From positions 124,001 to 188,000 of the forward strand of contig JABLXJ010000004.1 of NCBI GenBank assembly GCA_013178125.1: 64,000 bases of DNA, written 5' to 3'. Each line of letters opens with the position of its first letter. The first letter of the stretch is position 1. Under the pieces are notes generated by a model. That model saw only the letters and a list, made by a program, of their open reading frames with translations, was not told the DNA's origin and searched no databases. The position numbers were made by a program, and so were the translations under genes. Positions 1 to 8,631 of the stretch are shown in pieces. Source of the DNA: Bacillota bacterium (GTDB taxonomy: Bacteria > Bacillota > SHA-98 > Ch115 > JABLXJ01).

Positions 1-78
1 CTCGAGACGCCGAATGATGACCCCGGGGATGATGCTCGCAATCTGGCCAGGCTTCGCGAGCTGGCCGGTCTGCGATAG
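1..78 (+). CDS. C-terminal tail of an unidentified protein (partial)
   Basis: Frame 1 is open from the first base to a TAG at 76-78 and encodes about 25 residues ending ARLRELAGLR. Codon choice (GC-rich third positions, GAG, CTG, GCC) resembles the confirmed genes, so this may be the end of a gene starting upstream of the window. The fragment is too short to assign to a family. It could also be chance. Confidence 0.35.
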   Translation, partial: LETPNDDPGDDARNLARLRELAGLR

Positions 79-86
79 CACGATGG

Positions 87-283
87 CTAAGTGTGAGTTC
101 GAAAATTGCCGCCGCTTTTCCAGGACTTACGGTGTTTGCGCGACGGGGCCTTTGAAATTTGGCAAGGCCCTCGCGCCAAATTTCAACGGAGGCGCGCCGC
201 AAGCGCGCCGTCCCCGGAGCGCAACACCATAAGTCCTGGAACGTGCTGGTAAATTGGCACAAATTAAGGAACCTACACTTAGG
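87..283. repeat. Fold-back repeat, family B, long copy
   Basis: Bases 120-149 and 211-239 are imperfect inverted copies (CCAGGACTTA...GGTGTT...GCGC...GGGG). Nested inside are a TTGAAATTTGGC / GCCAAATTTCAA stem (about 151-186) and a GGCGCG / CGCGCC stem (about 191-209). The flank before the element (AAGTGTGAGTT, 89-99) and the stretch from about 206 to 283 recur at 15316-15404, where the middle is missing. No coding sequence is visible. It ends just before the ribosome-binding site of the next gene. It resembles a MITE-like or structured intergenic repeat; the family name is unknown. Confidence 0.65.
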
Positions 284-298
284 AACGGAGGTCGCAGA

Positions 299-2608
299 GT
301 GAAAGACTTGCTGCAGGACGTGGATGCCATATTCTCTGCCGGAGGCCCCCTAGCCAGGCATATCGACGGCTACGAGGTTCGCCCCGAGCAGATTCAAATG
401 GCCAGGACCATACTCTCTGCCTTCAAGCACCACAAGCACGCAGTAATCGAGAGCGCCACCGGCACGGGGAAATCCATGGCCTACCTGGCCGCCGCAGTCC
501 TCTGGGCCAGGACGACCGACCAGAAAGTGGTTATATCAACCAACACCATCAACCTCCAGGAACAGCTCGTAACCAAGGATATCCCCACCCTCAAAAGCGC
601 CCTGGAAGTGGAGGGGTACGCCCCGGAGAAGGCCGATTTCTCATTCGCCCTTGTAAAGGGGCGCTCGAATTACATATGCAGGAGAAGACTAAAGAAGCTC
701 CTGGAGGATGCAGATGCCCTCCTGGATTCGCGGGAGCGCCAGGCGTTTGCCGATATACTCGGGTGGGTGGGCAAGGTGAAGGAGGGCTGCAGGTCCGAAT
801 TCCCATTTGAGCCTTTGCCGGAGCTCTGGGAGAAAATCTGCTCCGAGCCTGATACATGCCTCAGGGTGAAGTGCCCCGAGGTCCAGGATTGTTTTTTTAT
901 GAAGGCAAGAAACATGGCCTGCGCTGCAGATCTGCTCGTAGTGAACCATCACCTGCTTTTCGCGGATGTCAGTGTCAGGCGAGAGCTGGGGTTCGACGCT
1001 GAGAAAGCCGTTCTACCCAGGTACGCCAATGTGATATTTGATGAGGCGCACAACGTCCCGGACGTTGCAGGCGATTACCTGGGTTGCTCGGTTACAAGGC
1101 TCCAGATCACAAGGCTTTTATCATACCTCTACCGCCGCGAGCGGCCATCGGCATCCCGCCCGGACGGGAGCATAGGCATGCTCATGGCTGTCCGTTCGTT
1201 GCTCTATAAGACGGATTCCGGGCTTGATCTCGACGGCCGGGCGAGAGACAGCCTGCGGGACCGGATCGATGGGGCCCTGGTCCCGGGGGTGATCAGAGCT
1301 AGAGAGGCTGCTGATACCCTCTTTGAAGGCCTAGCCGGTTTTCTGCGGGATCTTGGCAGGAATCAGGGTTCAAGGTATCGCGGCGATGGGGATGGGGATA
1401 GGGGTCATGTTGAGGGCCAGGATGACCGGGATCAGGGCCAGGATAGCCGGGGCGTGAGTAGCCGCGAGTTTGCCGTGCGGCTCAAGGCTGAGGTCCGGAA
1501 ACTCGATTTCTGGCGAGATGTTATAGCCATTGAGGCTGAAAGGACAATGAATGCGTTTTCCGATCTCTCTCATGCCCTCTCGGACCTCGCTGGCGCCCTG
1601 GAGCTTGCTGCGAATGGCCCCAGCCCCGGGGGGCTCCCAGGTGGCATCCAGGAGATCAAGGTGGAGATGGATGCCCTCTCATCCCGCCTGGCGAATCTCG
1701 AGGGCACGCTGAGGTTCATTATTGATGGCCGGGATGAGGCGTTTGTATTCTGGGCCGAGACAGGCCCTCGCCGGAACGTGAGGCTCGGGGCTACACCGCT
1801 CGATGTGGCACCCCTCATAAGGGAGAATCTCCTCGAGTGTATTGATTCCGTGATCTTTACATCGGCGACCCTCGCCATCGGTGAGAACCTGGCCTTTTTT
1901 GAAGGCCAGGTCGGCCTGGATTATAATCAGGACAGGCCTTTCGAGCTTATCATAGGCTCGCCGTTCAGGTTGGAGGATCAGGTCCTCGTGGGCCTCCCGA
2001 CGGACCTGCCCAACCCCGATGACCAGGGTTTCGTGGCCGGGGCTTCTGCGGCGCTTATCAAGGTCCTGACCGCCACAAAGGGAAGGGCATTTGTCCTGTT
2101 TACCTCCTACAATATGATGGAAAGGGTTGATGAGCTGATCCGCCGGGATCTCAGTGCAGCCGGTCTTACTCTGCTCCGGCAGGGGGAGGCCCCGCGGCAC
2201 ATGTTGCTTGCCCAATTCCGGGCAACGCGCGGCGCCGTCCTCCTGGGCGCCGACAGTTTCTGGGAGGGCGTTGATGTGCCCGGAGATGCCCTATCGTGCG
2301 TCGTGCTCGTTCGCCTCCCATTTCAGGTGCCATCCGATCCCGTTGTTGAGGCGCGCCTGGAGGCCATGGCATCGAGGGGGGAGAATGCATTTGGGCGGTA
2401 TTCCCTGCCTCAGGCCGTGATCAAATTCAGGCAGGGATTCGGCAGGTTGATAAGGACGAAGACCGATAGGGGGGTCGTTATCGTCCTCGATAGGCGGATC
2501 ATCTATAAGGGATATGGGCGTGCATTCCTCGCCTCGCTCCCGGGATGCCGGCACGTGAGGGGGGAAACGGACCTGGTGGTGGCGGCCATACGCGAATGGA
2601 TACCGTAA
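299..2608 (+). CDS. dinG: DinG-type ATP-dependent DNA helicase (XPD/DEAD_2 family)
   Basis: Superfamily 2 helicase of about 769 residues, expected to unwind DNA during repair. The Walker A motif GTGKS is near residues 55-59, DEAH near 248-251, the SFWEGVDVPGD motif is in the second RecA-like domain, and the motif VI region QGFGRLIR is near 711. Cysteines near residues 127, 187, 192 and 198 sit between motifs I and II, as in the 4Fe-4S cluster domain of XPD/DinG helicases. There is no N-terminal exonuclease domain, unlike B. subtilis DinG. GTG at 299 is chosen because GGAGGT lies 7 bases upstream (287-292). The in-frame TTG at 254 lies inside the repeat and has no good ribosome-binding site. 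A Gly/Asp-rich low-complexity stretch around 360-385 is an insertion. Confidence 0.9.
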   Translation: MKDLLQDVDAIFSAGGPLARHIDGYEVRPEQIQMARTILSAFKHHKHAVIESATGTGKSMAYLAAAVLWARTTDQKVVISTNTINLQEQLVTKDIPTLKSALEVEGYAPEKADFSFALVKGRSNYICRRRLKKLLEDADALLDSRERQAFADILGWVGKVKEGCRSEFPFEPLPELWEKICSEPDTCLRVKCPEVQDCFFMKARNMACAADLLVVNHHLLFADVSVRRELGFDAEKAVLPRYANVIFDEAHNVPDVAGDYLGCSVTRLQITRLLSYLYRRERPSASRPDGSIGMLMAVRSLLYKTDSGLDLDGRARDSLRDRIDGALVPGVIRAREAADTLFEGLAGFLRDLGRNQGSRYRGDGDGDRGHVEGQDDRDQGQDSRGVSSREFAVRLKAEVRKLDFWRDVIAIEAERTMNAFSDLSHALSDLAGALELAANGPSPGGLPGGIQEIKVEMDALSSRLANLEGTLRFIIDGRDEAFVFWAETGPRRNVRLGATPLDVAPLIRENLLECIDSVIFTSATLAIGENLAFFEGQVGLDYNQDRPFELIIGSPFRLEDQVLVGLPTDLPNPDDQGFVAGASAALIKVLTATKGRAFVLFTSYNMMERVDELIRRDLSAAGLTLLRQGEAPRHMLLAQFRATRGAVLLGADSFWEGVDVPGDALSCVVLVRLPFQVPSDPVVEARLEAMASRGENAFGRYSLPQAVIKFRQGFGRLIRTKTDRGVVIVLDRRIIYKGYGRAFLASLPGCRHVRGETDLVVAAIREWIP

Positions 2609-2683
2609 GCGGGAGGGAATAGAATGTCACCGCTCCCTGTTGCATAAGTATAATCGAGAAAACTCTGCAGGGAGAGGTGCGAA

Positions 2684-3535
2684 ATGTTTATCTACTATGA
2701 GAGGAGGCCCTGGAAGCTTGTTGTAGGGCTTCTTCTTGTCCTCGCGGCCATTAATGCTGGGCAGATGGCCCTTTTCGGAGCGGTTCGCCAGGTCATCTCG
2801 ACTGCCGTCGGAGGCAGGCTCGTGCCGATATACTACGTTGCCACGGATGAGAAGAAGGTGGCCCTGTCGCTCGATGCTGTCTGGGGGGCGGATTATACCG
2901 ATCAGATTCTAGATACCTTCGATAAACACCATGTCAAGACGACCTTCTTTCTCGCGGGCTTCTGGCTGGAGAAGTTCCCCGACCGGGTCAGGGAGATTGC
3001 CAAGCGGGGCCATGAAATAGGAAACCATACATACTCCCATCCCCATCTCAACTCGCTCTCGCCTGCCGAGATCAGGACCGAGGTCATGAGGACCCATGAA
3101 ATGATAGAGGCCATAACCGGCCGCAAGGCCAGGCTCTTCAGGCCGCCGTTCGGCGAATACAGCAATAAGGTGATAGAAGTCGCAAAGGAATGCGGATATG
3201 AAACCATCATGTGGAGCATAGATTCACTTGATTGGCGCGATCTCTCCGCAGGCGAGATCGTGGACCGCGTGATGGGTAAGATGCATAATGGCGCTATAGT
3301 CCTGTTTCACAACAATGGGACGCACACTGCCGAAGCCCTGACGGTTATCATACCTGAGCTCCTGAGGCAGGGCTACAAGATCGTCCCCATTTCCGATCTC
3401 CTCCTGAAGGGCGACTACTACATTCACCCGCATACAGGCGAGCAGCGCCCCATAGAGAAGCCCAAACCTGTTCAAAGACCAAGGCCTGAGGATCAGTTAA
3501 AGCTCGAAAGGAGGTCCGGCGATGAAAGGTCGTGA
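2684..3535 (+). CDS. PdaB-like polysaccharide deacetylase family protein
   Basis: This protein of 283 residues has one N-terminal membrane helix (about 11-34) and an extracytoplasmic NodB (CE4) fold. Motif 1 reads SLDAVWG with a single Asp (D64) instead of the usual Asp pair, as in the sporulation protein PdaB family. The metal-site histidines H115 and H119 (HTYSHPH), the RPPFGEY motif (153-159) and the late LFHNN histidine are present. It probably acts on peptidoglycan or a spore-wall glycan; the substrate is not shown by sequence. A GGGAGAGG ribosome-binding site precedes the ATG. It overlaps the next, related gene by 14 bases, so the two are translationally coupled. Confidence 0.82.
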   Translation: MFIYYERRPWKLVVGLLLVLAAINAGQMALFGAVRQVISTAVGGRLVPIYYVATDEKKVALSLDAVWGADYTDQILDTFDKHHVKTTFFLAGFWLEKFPDRVREIAKRGHEIGNHTYSHPHLNSLSPAEIRTEVMRTHEMIEAITGRKARLFRPPFGEYSNKVIEVAKECGYETIMWSIDSLDWRDLSAGEIVDRVMGKMHNGAIVLFHNNGTHTAEALTVIIPELLRQGYKIVPISDLLLKGDYYIHPHTGEQRPIEKPKPVQRPRPEDQLKLERRSGDERS

Positions 3536-4535
3536 GCGTAGAGCGAGGCTGAGGGTTGTGATGCTGAACAGGAGCTCCATGCTGTATCATGTGCTCATCT
3601 TTTGCCTGGTTTTACTCTCGGCCCTGGTTTTCACAAGCCTCGATGAGGCGAGGAGGGCGATCCTGGGCGCCAAGCCCGGTGTGCGGCTGGAGGGCCGGGA
3701 TGTTGGGGGCATGCTGCCGGATGAGGTCCGCGATGTCGTCGAGGATATATCTGAGCTCAGGCGGCGTTCGCCAAAGGATGCCATGTTTTACAAGGAAAGC
3801 GGGCAAGTGATACCGGAGGTAAAGGGGATCGATGTAGACGTGGACGAGACGGTCAGGCGGGTGCTCGAGGCCGCCCCGGGCGAGGATGTGGAGCTTGCAA
3901 CCTTTGAGATCGTCCCCGCCATCACGGGCAGGCATTTTGAGCCCCTCCGCGCCGTTGATACAGACCGGCAGGACATGGCGCTCACAGTGAATGTGGCGTG
4001 GGGGGAGGAATACCTCCCGCAGATGCTGGATATCCTCAGGGAAAACAATGTCCGCGCGACCTTCTTCTTTGACGGCCAGTGGGTGAAGCTCTACCCGGAT
4101 CTCGTGAAACGCATCGCGGATGGGGGGCATGAGATAGCAAATCATGGCTATGAGCATATACACGTCAAGGATGCATCCGAGGTGGTGCTGCGCGAGCTGA
4201 TCACCAAGAATGAGGAGATGCTGAACCAGCTGACGGGGAAGGCTGCGAAGTTATTCGCCCCCCCCTATGGTGAGTGCACAGATCGCGTCATCGCCACTGC
4301 CGGGAGCCTCGGCTACAGGACCGTGCTCTGGACCATAGACACCATTGACTGGAAGAAGCCTCCGGCGGCTCAGATCATCAAGAGGGCCACCGAGAAGGCG
4401 AGGCCAGGGGCCATAATCCTCATGCACCCGACGGCCCCGACGATCGAGGCCCTCCCGGAGATCATACGCACCCTGCATCAACGGGGCTACTGGCTTGGGA
4501 CCGTATCCGATCTTTTGGCCAGAAATTCGTCATAA
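3522..4535 (+). CDS. ylxY: YlxY-like NodB-fold protein with degenerate active site
   Basis: This second deacetylase-like protein (337 residues) starts inside the previous gene, with AAAGGAGGT before its ATG. It has a membrane helix at about 21-40, an N-terminal extension of about 100 residues, then a NodB domain (about 150-337). Motif 1 reads TVNVAWG, so the catalytic Asp is replaced by Asn157. H208, H212 and the APPYGE motif (246-251) remain. In B. subtilis ylxY lies directly before the M16 peptidase and ymxH genes; here only the divergent GH18 gene intervenes, which supports the name. Catalysis is doubtful; a binding or structural role in sporulation is possible. Confidence 0.8.
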   Translation: MKGRERRARLRVVMLNRSSMLYHVLIFCLVLLSALVFTSLDEARRAILGAKPGVRLEGRDVGGMLPDEVRDVVEDISELRRRSPKDAMFYKESGQVIPEVKGIDVDVDETVRRVLEAAPGEDVELATFEIVPAITGRHFEPLRAVDTDRQDMALTVNVAWGEEYLPQMLDILRENNVRATFFFDGQWVKLYPDLVKRIADGGHEIANHGYEHIHVKDASEVVLRELITKNEEMLNQLTGKAAKLFAPPYGECTDRVIATAGSLGYRTVLWTIDTIDWKKPPAAQIIKRATEKARPGAIILMHPTAPTIEALPEIIRTLHQRGYWLGTVSDLLARNSS

Positions 4536-4560
4536 AAACTTATCATAAATTATGAGCATA
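4536..4560. terminator. Weak AT-rich hairpin between convergent genes
   Basis: TCATAA-A-TTATGA at 4543-4555 is a perfect short palindrome. On the minus strand it is followed by TAAGTTTTTATG, a possible weak terminator for the convergent GH18 gene. The stem is AT-only apart from two pairs. Confidence 0.25.
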
Positions 4561-4576
4561 TGAGCGCCTCGCCAGG

Positions 4577-5977
4577 TCACCCGAGGCCGAGGGATTTCCG
4601 CAAGGCCCTCCAGTAGGAGGCGTCCTCGTATCCGAGGCGCCAGATGGCTATGCCCCTCAGGTCGTATTTCTTGGCTATGGCGATCTTGGCGGCTATGCTC
4701 GACTCGTTCTCAAACCACACCTCTCTCCGCGAATTGCCCGAAGAATACCGGAAATACGGGGCTTTCGCCTCATCATGCCACAGGGGACGTATGCCATGGC
4801 TTTGTGCGATTCTCAGGGCCTGCTGGTGCGATACAGCCCTGGCCTGGCCCCCCCACCCGATGGGCCAATCATAGCCGTAGGCAGGGACGCCCATCATGAT
4901 CTTGGGCCTCGGTATCTGGGTTATAGCATACTTGATGACCTTCTCGACCCAGCTCGCGGAGGCCACGGGGCCGGGGCCACTGAAGGGCCCGTGCTCGTCA
5001 TAGGTCATTATCATGATCTTATCGCAGATCCGCCCGAGGGCGTAATAATCAAACGCCCCGATCCACTCGCTCGCCGGGGAATCCCCCCACTTTGCAGGGA
5101 CTGACATCGTAACCAGGTACCCACCGGGCTTGAGCCTGGCCGCGAGCTCCTGCATGAATTTCGTCAGGAATTCGCGATCTCCCGGCGGGATATTTTCAAA
5201 GTCGATGTTGACGCCGCGGTAGCCATATCTTTTCAATATGGCGTAGATTTCGTTTATCGCCCTTTCTCTCCTGGCCTGGCTCCGCAGCATGGATGAGATA
5301 ATGCCGGCATCGAAGCCGCCGGCGCTGTGGCTATAATTGTGAACGAGCGCGAGCGGTGTGATCCCGTTCGAGCGCACCAGGTCAAAGGGGGCGCTCAGGT
5401 GCTCACCGGTCACGCCGCCGCTGGCGTCGAGCTTGAAAGAGAAGAGAGCCACCCCCGACAGCATGTCCTTGCTCAGGCTCAGAGAGGCATATGAGGCCCT
5501 CTCGCCCGGGTAGTCTTCGGCATAATACCCGATAATCTCGAAATTGCCGGCTCTCCTGGCCTCCCCGCCGACCTGCTGCTTCCCGCCCTCCACGAGAAAG
5601 CTCGCTATCCACCCGGCGCGGCCATCCGGGAGCCTCACCTGATACCAGCTATTGTGTGAGGTCAGCACGCGGAGGGGCGTGCCGCGCTTGATCGTCGTCA
5701 CGACCCGGTAATTCGTGCCGGGGCCGCCTCTCACGCGCACCCTGGGATCCTTTACGGTAACCACAGAACCCGGGGCTTGGTGCGTTGGTTGCTGCGCCGG
5801 CTCCGTTCCGGGCATGGGGTGGATGGTTGACTGGGGCGGCTCAAGCTTCGTAGATTCGCTTACTGGCGGGTTTGCCGGCGCGCCCTGAGGCCCCTGGCCT
5901 GGCTCCTGGCCGGGCTCGCCGGCGGCAAAAAGGTATAATAGAATGGTTATAGCTGCTGCAGCGACCTTTGGGTCCAT
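4577..5977 (-). CDS. SH3b-GH18 glycosidase (YaaH/YdhD/spore cortex type)
   Basis: This protein of 466 residues has a short hydrophobic N-terminus (about 5-19, signal or anchor), a Pro/Gln/Glu-rich linker, a bacterial SH3 domain (about 71-133, with RVRGGPGTNYRVV) and a GH18 barrel (about 146-466). The catalytic strand reads GVNIDFENIP, with D259 and the acid/base E261 intact. Related Bacillota proteins hydrolyse N-acetylglucosamine linkages in peptidoglycan or spore cortex. ATG at 5977 is preceded on its strand by GAAAGGGG. It stands alone and divergent from the M16 peptidase, probably under its own, perhaps sporulation-controlled, promoter. Confidence 0.85.
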   Translation of the reverse strand: MDPKVAAAAITILLYLFAAGEPGQEPGQGPQGAPANPPVSESTKLEPPQSTIHPMPGTEPAQQPTHQAPGSVVTVKDPRVRVRGGPGTNYRVVTTIKRGTPLRVLTSHNSWYQVRLPDGRAGWIASFLVEGGKQQVGGEARRAGNFEIIGYYAEDYPGERASYASLSLSKDMLSGVALFSFKLDASGGVTGEHLSAPFDLVRSNGITPLALVHNYSHSAGGFDAGIISSMLRSQARRERAINEIYAILKRYGYRGVNIDFENIPPGDREFLTKFMQELAARLKPGGYLVTMSVPAKWGDSPASEWIGAFDYYALGRICDKIMIMTYDEHGPFSGPGPVASASWVEKVIKYAITQIPRPKIMMGVPAYGYDWPIGWGGQARAVSHQQALRIAQSHGIRPLWHDEAKAPYFRYSSGNSRREVWFENESSIAAKIAIAKKYDLRGIAIWRLGYEDASYWRALRKSLGLG

Positions 5978-6198
5978 GCCCGGCTATCGCCCCTTTCTCG
6001 ACAGGACAGAAATGAGACAGGATATAAATGCCTATGAATATGAATACGATAATATCAATATGGGGGTAGCTATGATCACAGCGTGGAAATAGCGACACAG
6101 AAATAGCAACACAGAATAGGGATTTCGCCAGAGCTGTCGCCAGTCCTCTATGTAATTTTCTCTATGAGAGGTGGAGGCAACCTGGTATGCCATGATTT

Positions 6199-6219
6199 TA
6201 GATTATATTCCATAATCTA
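6199..6219. promoter_or_regulatory. Operator-like palindrome in the 331-base divergent intergenic region
   Basis: TAGATTAT-attcc-ATAATCTA is an inverted repeat with 8-base arms and a 5-base spacer, about 90 bases before the M16 peptidase start. It looks like a dimeric regulator site; I cannot name the regulator. The rest of 5978-6308 is AT-rich without a clear gene, hairpin terminator or consensus sigma-A promoter. Confidence 0.35.
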
Positions 6220-6308
6220 GGAAGTGTTTTTTGTCAGTTGTAAAAGGAATCTGTCGACTTCGGGCGAATTCTATTTGCAGAGATTGTATCGCTCACGAAA
6301 GGAAGAAG

Positions 6309-7595
6309 ATGGTGCACCAGAGGACGCAGCTTGATAACGGAGTGAGGATAGTAACAGAATGCATCCCATATGTGCGTTCGGTCTCAATAGGACTGTGGAT
6401 TAAGTCTGGATCGCGAAATGAACCCCGCAACATGAACGGGGCATCGCATTTTATCGAGCATATGCTTTTCAAGGGAACCAGGGGGAGGACGGCGCGGGAG
6501 ATAGCCGAGGCGATCGATGGCATCGGGGGACAGATGAACGCCTTCACCACGAAGGAGTATACGTGCTACTACGCCAGGGTCCTCGATACCCACCTGGCCT
6601 TCGCCATGGATATCCTCGCCGATATGCTCCTGGAGTCCCTCTTTGATGAAGACGAGATCGAAAAGGAAAAGGGCGTCGTGCTCGAGGAGATCAAGATGTA
6701 CGAGGATACCCCGGATGAGCTCGTACATGATGTTCTTGCCCAGGCTATGTGGGATTCGGGTCCCCTCGGGTTAAATACCCTGGGCACTTGTGAAACGGTC
6801 GGTGAATTCACCAGGGATTCCCTGCTGGAGTACATGCGGTCCCAGTACACGCCCGATAATCTTATCGTGGCTGCGGCCGGCAACCTAAAACATGAGGCGG
6901 TTGTGGGCGGCGCCATGAGGTTTTTCGGCGCGCTCGCTCCATCGGCAGCGTCGGCTGTCAGGATGCCGCAGCGGACCCTCTTTCGCTCGAGCGTCAAGCT
7001 CAAGGAGATAGAGCAGGTCCACCTTTGTATCGGGGCAAAAGGCTATCCGCGCGACCACTGCGATGAATTCGCCCTCATGGTTCTCGACGCCATCCTGGGC
7101 GGGGGCATGAGTTCGCGATTATTTCAGGGCCTGAGAGAGGAGAGGGGACTTGTCTATTCGACCTATTCCTATCACAGTGCCTACCAGGACACGGGCGCCT
7201 TCGTAGTTTATGCGGGAATGAGCCCGCAGAATGTGGATATCGTCATTGATCTCATTCTGGAGGAGTTCTCTAATCTTCTTGACGGCGGGATAAGGCCGGA
7301 AGAGCTTGCCCGCGGCAAGGAGCAGCTCAAGGGGGGAATGCTTCTCGGCCTCGAAAACACCAGCAGCAGGATGAGTCGCATCGCCAAGCTTGAAATGTTC
7401 CACGACCGCTATTACACCCCTGAAGAGATCATCAACATAATCGATTCGGTGACCCTCGATGATGTGCGGCGCGTTGCATATGATATCTTAGGCGGGAACG
7501 ATCTCGCTGCCGCGATCGTGGGGCCCTATAGCGGGGACCTGGATCTGGGCTCGCGGCCCGGCGGGCGAAGGGAGGCTGGGGCAACAAGTGGGTGA
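6309..7595 (+). CDS. mlpA: M16 family zinc metallopeptidase (YmxG/MlpA)
   Basis: Processing-peptidase-type zinc protease of about 428 residues. The inverted zinc motif HFIEH (H47, E50, H51) and a third ligand near E127 (EEIKMYED) are intact, so it should be active. Inactive-domain features ([10 protein letters not shown]) appear in the C-terminal half. ATG at 6309 is chosen because GAAAGGAAG lies just before it and the family starts shortly before the [10 protein letters not shown] strand; the in-frame TTG at 6231 would add 26 unlikely residues. Its place between ylxY and the dut-ymxH-dpaAB genes matches Bacillus order apart from the GH18 gene. It overlaps dut by 8 bases. Confidence 0.9.
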   Translation: MVHQRTQLDNGVRIVTECIPYVRSVSIGLWIKSGSRNEPRNMNGASHFIEHMLFKGTRGRTAREIAEAIDGIGGQMNAFTTKEYTCYYARVLDTHLAFAMDILADMLLESLFDEDEIEKEKGVVLEEIKMYEDTPDELVHDVLAQAMWDSGPLGLNTLGTCETVGEFTRDSLLEYMRSQYTPDNLIVAAAGNLKHEAVVGGAMRFFGALAPSAASAVRMPQRTLFRSSVKLKEIEQVHLCIGAKGYPRDHCDEFALMVLDAILGGGMSSRLFQGLREERGLVYSTYSYHSAYQDTGAFVVYAGMSPQNVDIVIDLILEEFSNLLDGGIRPEELARGKEQLKGGMLLGLENTSSRMSRIAKLEMFHDRYYTPEEIINIIDSVTLDDVRRVAYDILGGNDLAAAIVGPYSGDLDLGSRPGGRREAGATSG

Positions 7596-8064
7596 TTCTC
7601 GGAAGAAACTCGAGATCGAGGGACTGGAGGTTGAAGTTCTACGGGAGCCCGGCACCGAGGATATCCCGCTGCCGCGCTATATGACGGACTGCGCTTCAGG
7701 CATGGATCTTTACGCAGCGATCGAAGGCGAGGTCACGCTGCAGCCTGGCGAGAGGGCTCTCATCTCGACGGGCATCAGGCTTGCCATCCCCGCCGGCTTT
7801 GAGGGCCAGGTCCGCCCAAGAAGCGGGCTTGCAAACAGGCACGGTGTCACGCTCTTGAATAGCCCCGGCACTATAGACGCTGATTACCGGGGGGTTGTCC
7901 AGTGTATCTTGATCAACCTTGGCAGCGAGCCATTTACTATCAAGAGGGGGGATCGAATCGCCCAGCTGGTATTCGCCAGAGTCGAGCGCGCCAGGTTAGT
8001 TGAGAAGTCTTGCTTGAACGAGACGAGAAGGGGAGACGGTGGCTTTGGGCATACAGGGAGATAG
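7588..8064 (+). CDS. dut: dUTP diphosphatase (dUTPase)
   Basis: Trimeric dUTPase of 158 residues that hydrolyses dUTP to dUMP and pyrophosphate, keeping uracil out of DNA. All five family motifs are present: [23 protein letters not shown] (catalytic Asp), RGDRIAQLV and the C-terminal [10 protein letters not shown]. The GTG start overlaps the end of the M16 peptidase, with GGAGG 12 bases upstream. Its presence between mlpA and ymxH is an addition relative to B. subtilis but occurs in clostridia. The C-terminus overlaps the next small gene by 26 bases. Confidence 0.93.
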   Translation: MGDSRKKLEIEGLEVEVLREPGTEDIPLPRYMTDCASGMDLYAAIEGEVTLQPGERALISTGIRLAIPAGFEGQVRPRSGLANRHGVTLLNSPGTIDADYRGVVQCILINLGSEPFTIKRGDRIAQLVFARVERARLVEKSCLNETRRGDGGFGHTGR

Positions 8065-8359
8065 CGTAAGCGGAAGGCTCGCAGCTTTAAATGAGAGCAT
8101 TGAGAAGCTTCGCAGGCTCCTCTATTCCACCATCGAAGACGCTGACGGCAGGTTGGATGATGCACAGACCCATGAGATAAGCAACCGGCTTGACGCCCTC
8201 ATTGCGCAGTTCCTGAGGATCAGGGAGAGGCTTCAGGGCGATGATGGTTGCGAGAGCTGTGACGAGGGCAACCCCGGCTCAAGGTCAGAAAGAGGAGGGC
8301 ACCATGAGGCTATCCGAGTTGATGAATCGCGAGATCATAAGTTCCCGGGACGGTGTTAG
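8039..8359 (+). CDS. Spo0E-like small protein (possible aspartyl-phosphate phosphatase)
   Basis: This protein of 106 residues has a helical core (about 17-66), [10 protein letters not shown] then a second helix containing SNRLDALI. That element matches the Spo0E signature S-x-x-L-D-x-L-I. Spo0E proteins dephosphorylate Spo0A~P and restrain sporulation; here only the signature and two-helix pattern support the call. GTG at 8039 follows AAGGGGA inside the dut end. The last 35 residues are Gly/Ser/Arg-rich and overlap ymxH by 56 bases in another frame, an unusually long overlap, so this tail may be poorly conserved. Coding potential is otherwise good. Confidence 0.6.
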   Translation: MALGIQGDSVSGRLAALNESIEKLRRLLYSTIEDADGRLDDAQTHEISNRLDALIAQFLRIRERLQGDDGCESCDEGNPGSRSERGGHHEAIRVDESRDHKFPGRC

Positions 8360-8552
8360 CCTGGGTATGGTAGGCGGGTCGGACCTGGTTATAGACTCGC
8401 TGACGGGCAAGATAGTCTCGCTTGTTATCCGGGAGAGGCGGGGCCTTTCTATAATTTCCCGGAAGCCCCGTGAGCTTGTCATACCCTGGCAGGCAGTGAA
8501 GATAGTTGGTCCTGATGTTTTGATCGTGGACATCCCGCCATCGAATACATGA
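8304..8552 (+). CDS. ymxH: YlmC/YmxH family PRC-barrel sporulation protein
   Basis: This protein of 82 residues begins [13 protein letters not shown] and carries a single PRC-barrel fold (GTG-like turn at TGKIVSLVIRE, then ending WQAVKIVGPDVLIVD). YlmC/YmxH proteins are widespread in spore formers, with no firm biochemical role. ATG at 8304 follows GAGGAGGG; a longer in-frame start at 8241 lacks this site. Position directly before the dap/dpa genes matches B. subtilis ymxH. Confidence 0.8.
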   Translation: MRLSELMNREIISSRDGVSLGMVGGSDLVIDSLTGKIVSLVIRERRGLSIISRKPRELVIPWQAVKIVGPDVLIVDIPPSNT

Positions 8553-8631
8553 TGGCCTTCTGGGCAGACTAAGGAACGTAGTAACTGGCTGTAGCCGGTA
8601 TACTCAGTTTATCAAGGAGGTTTGTTTCGAC

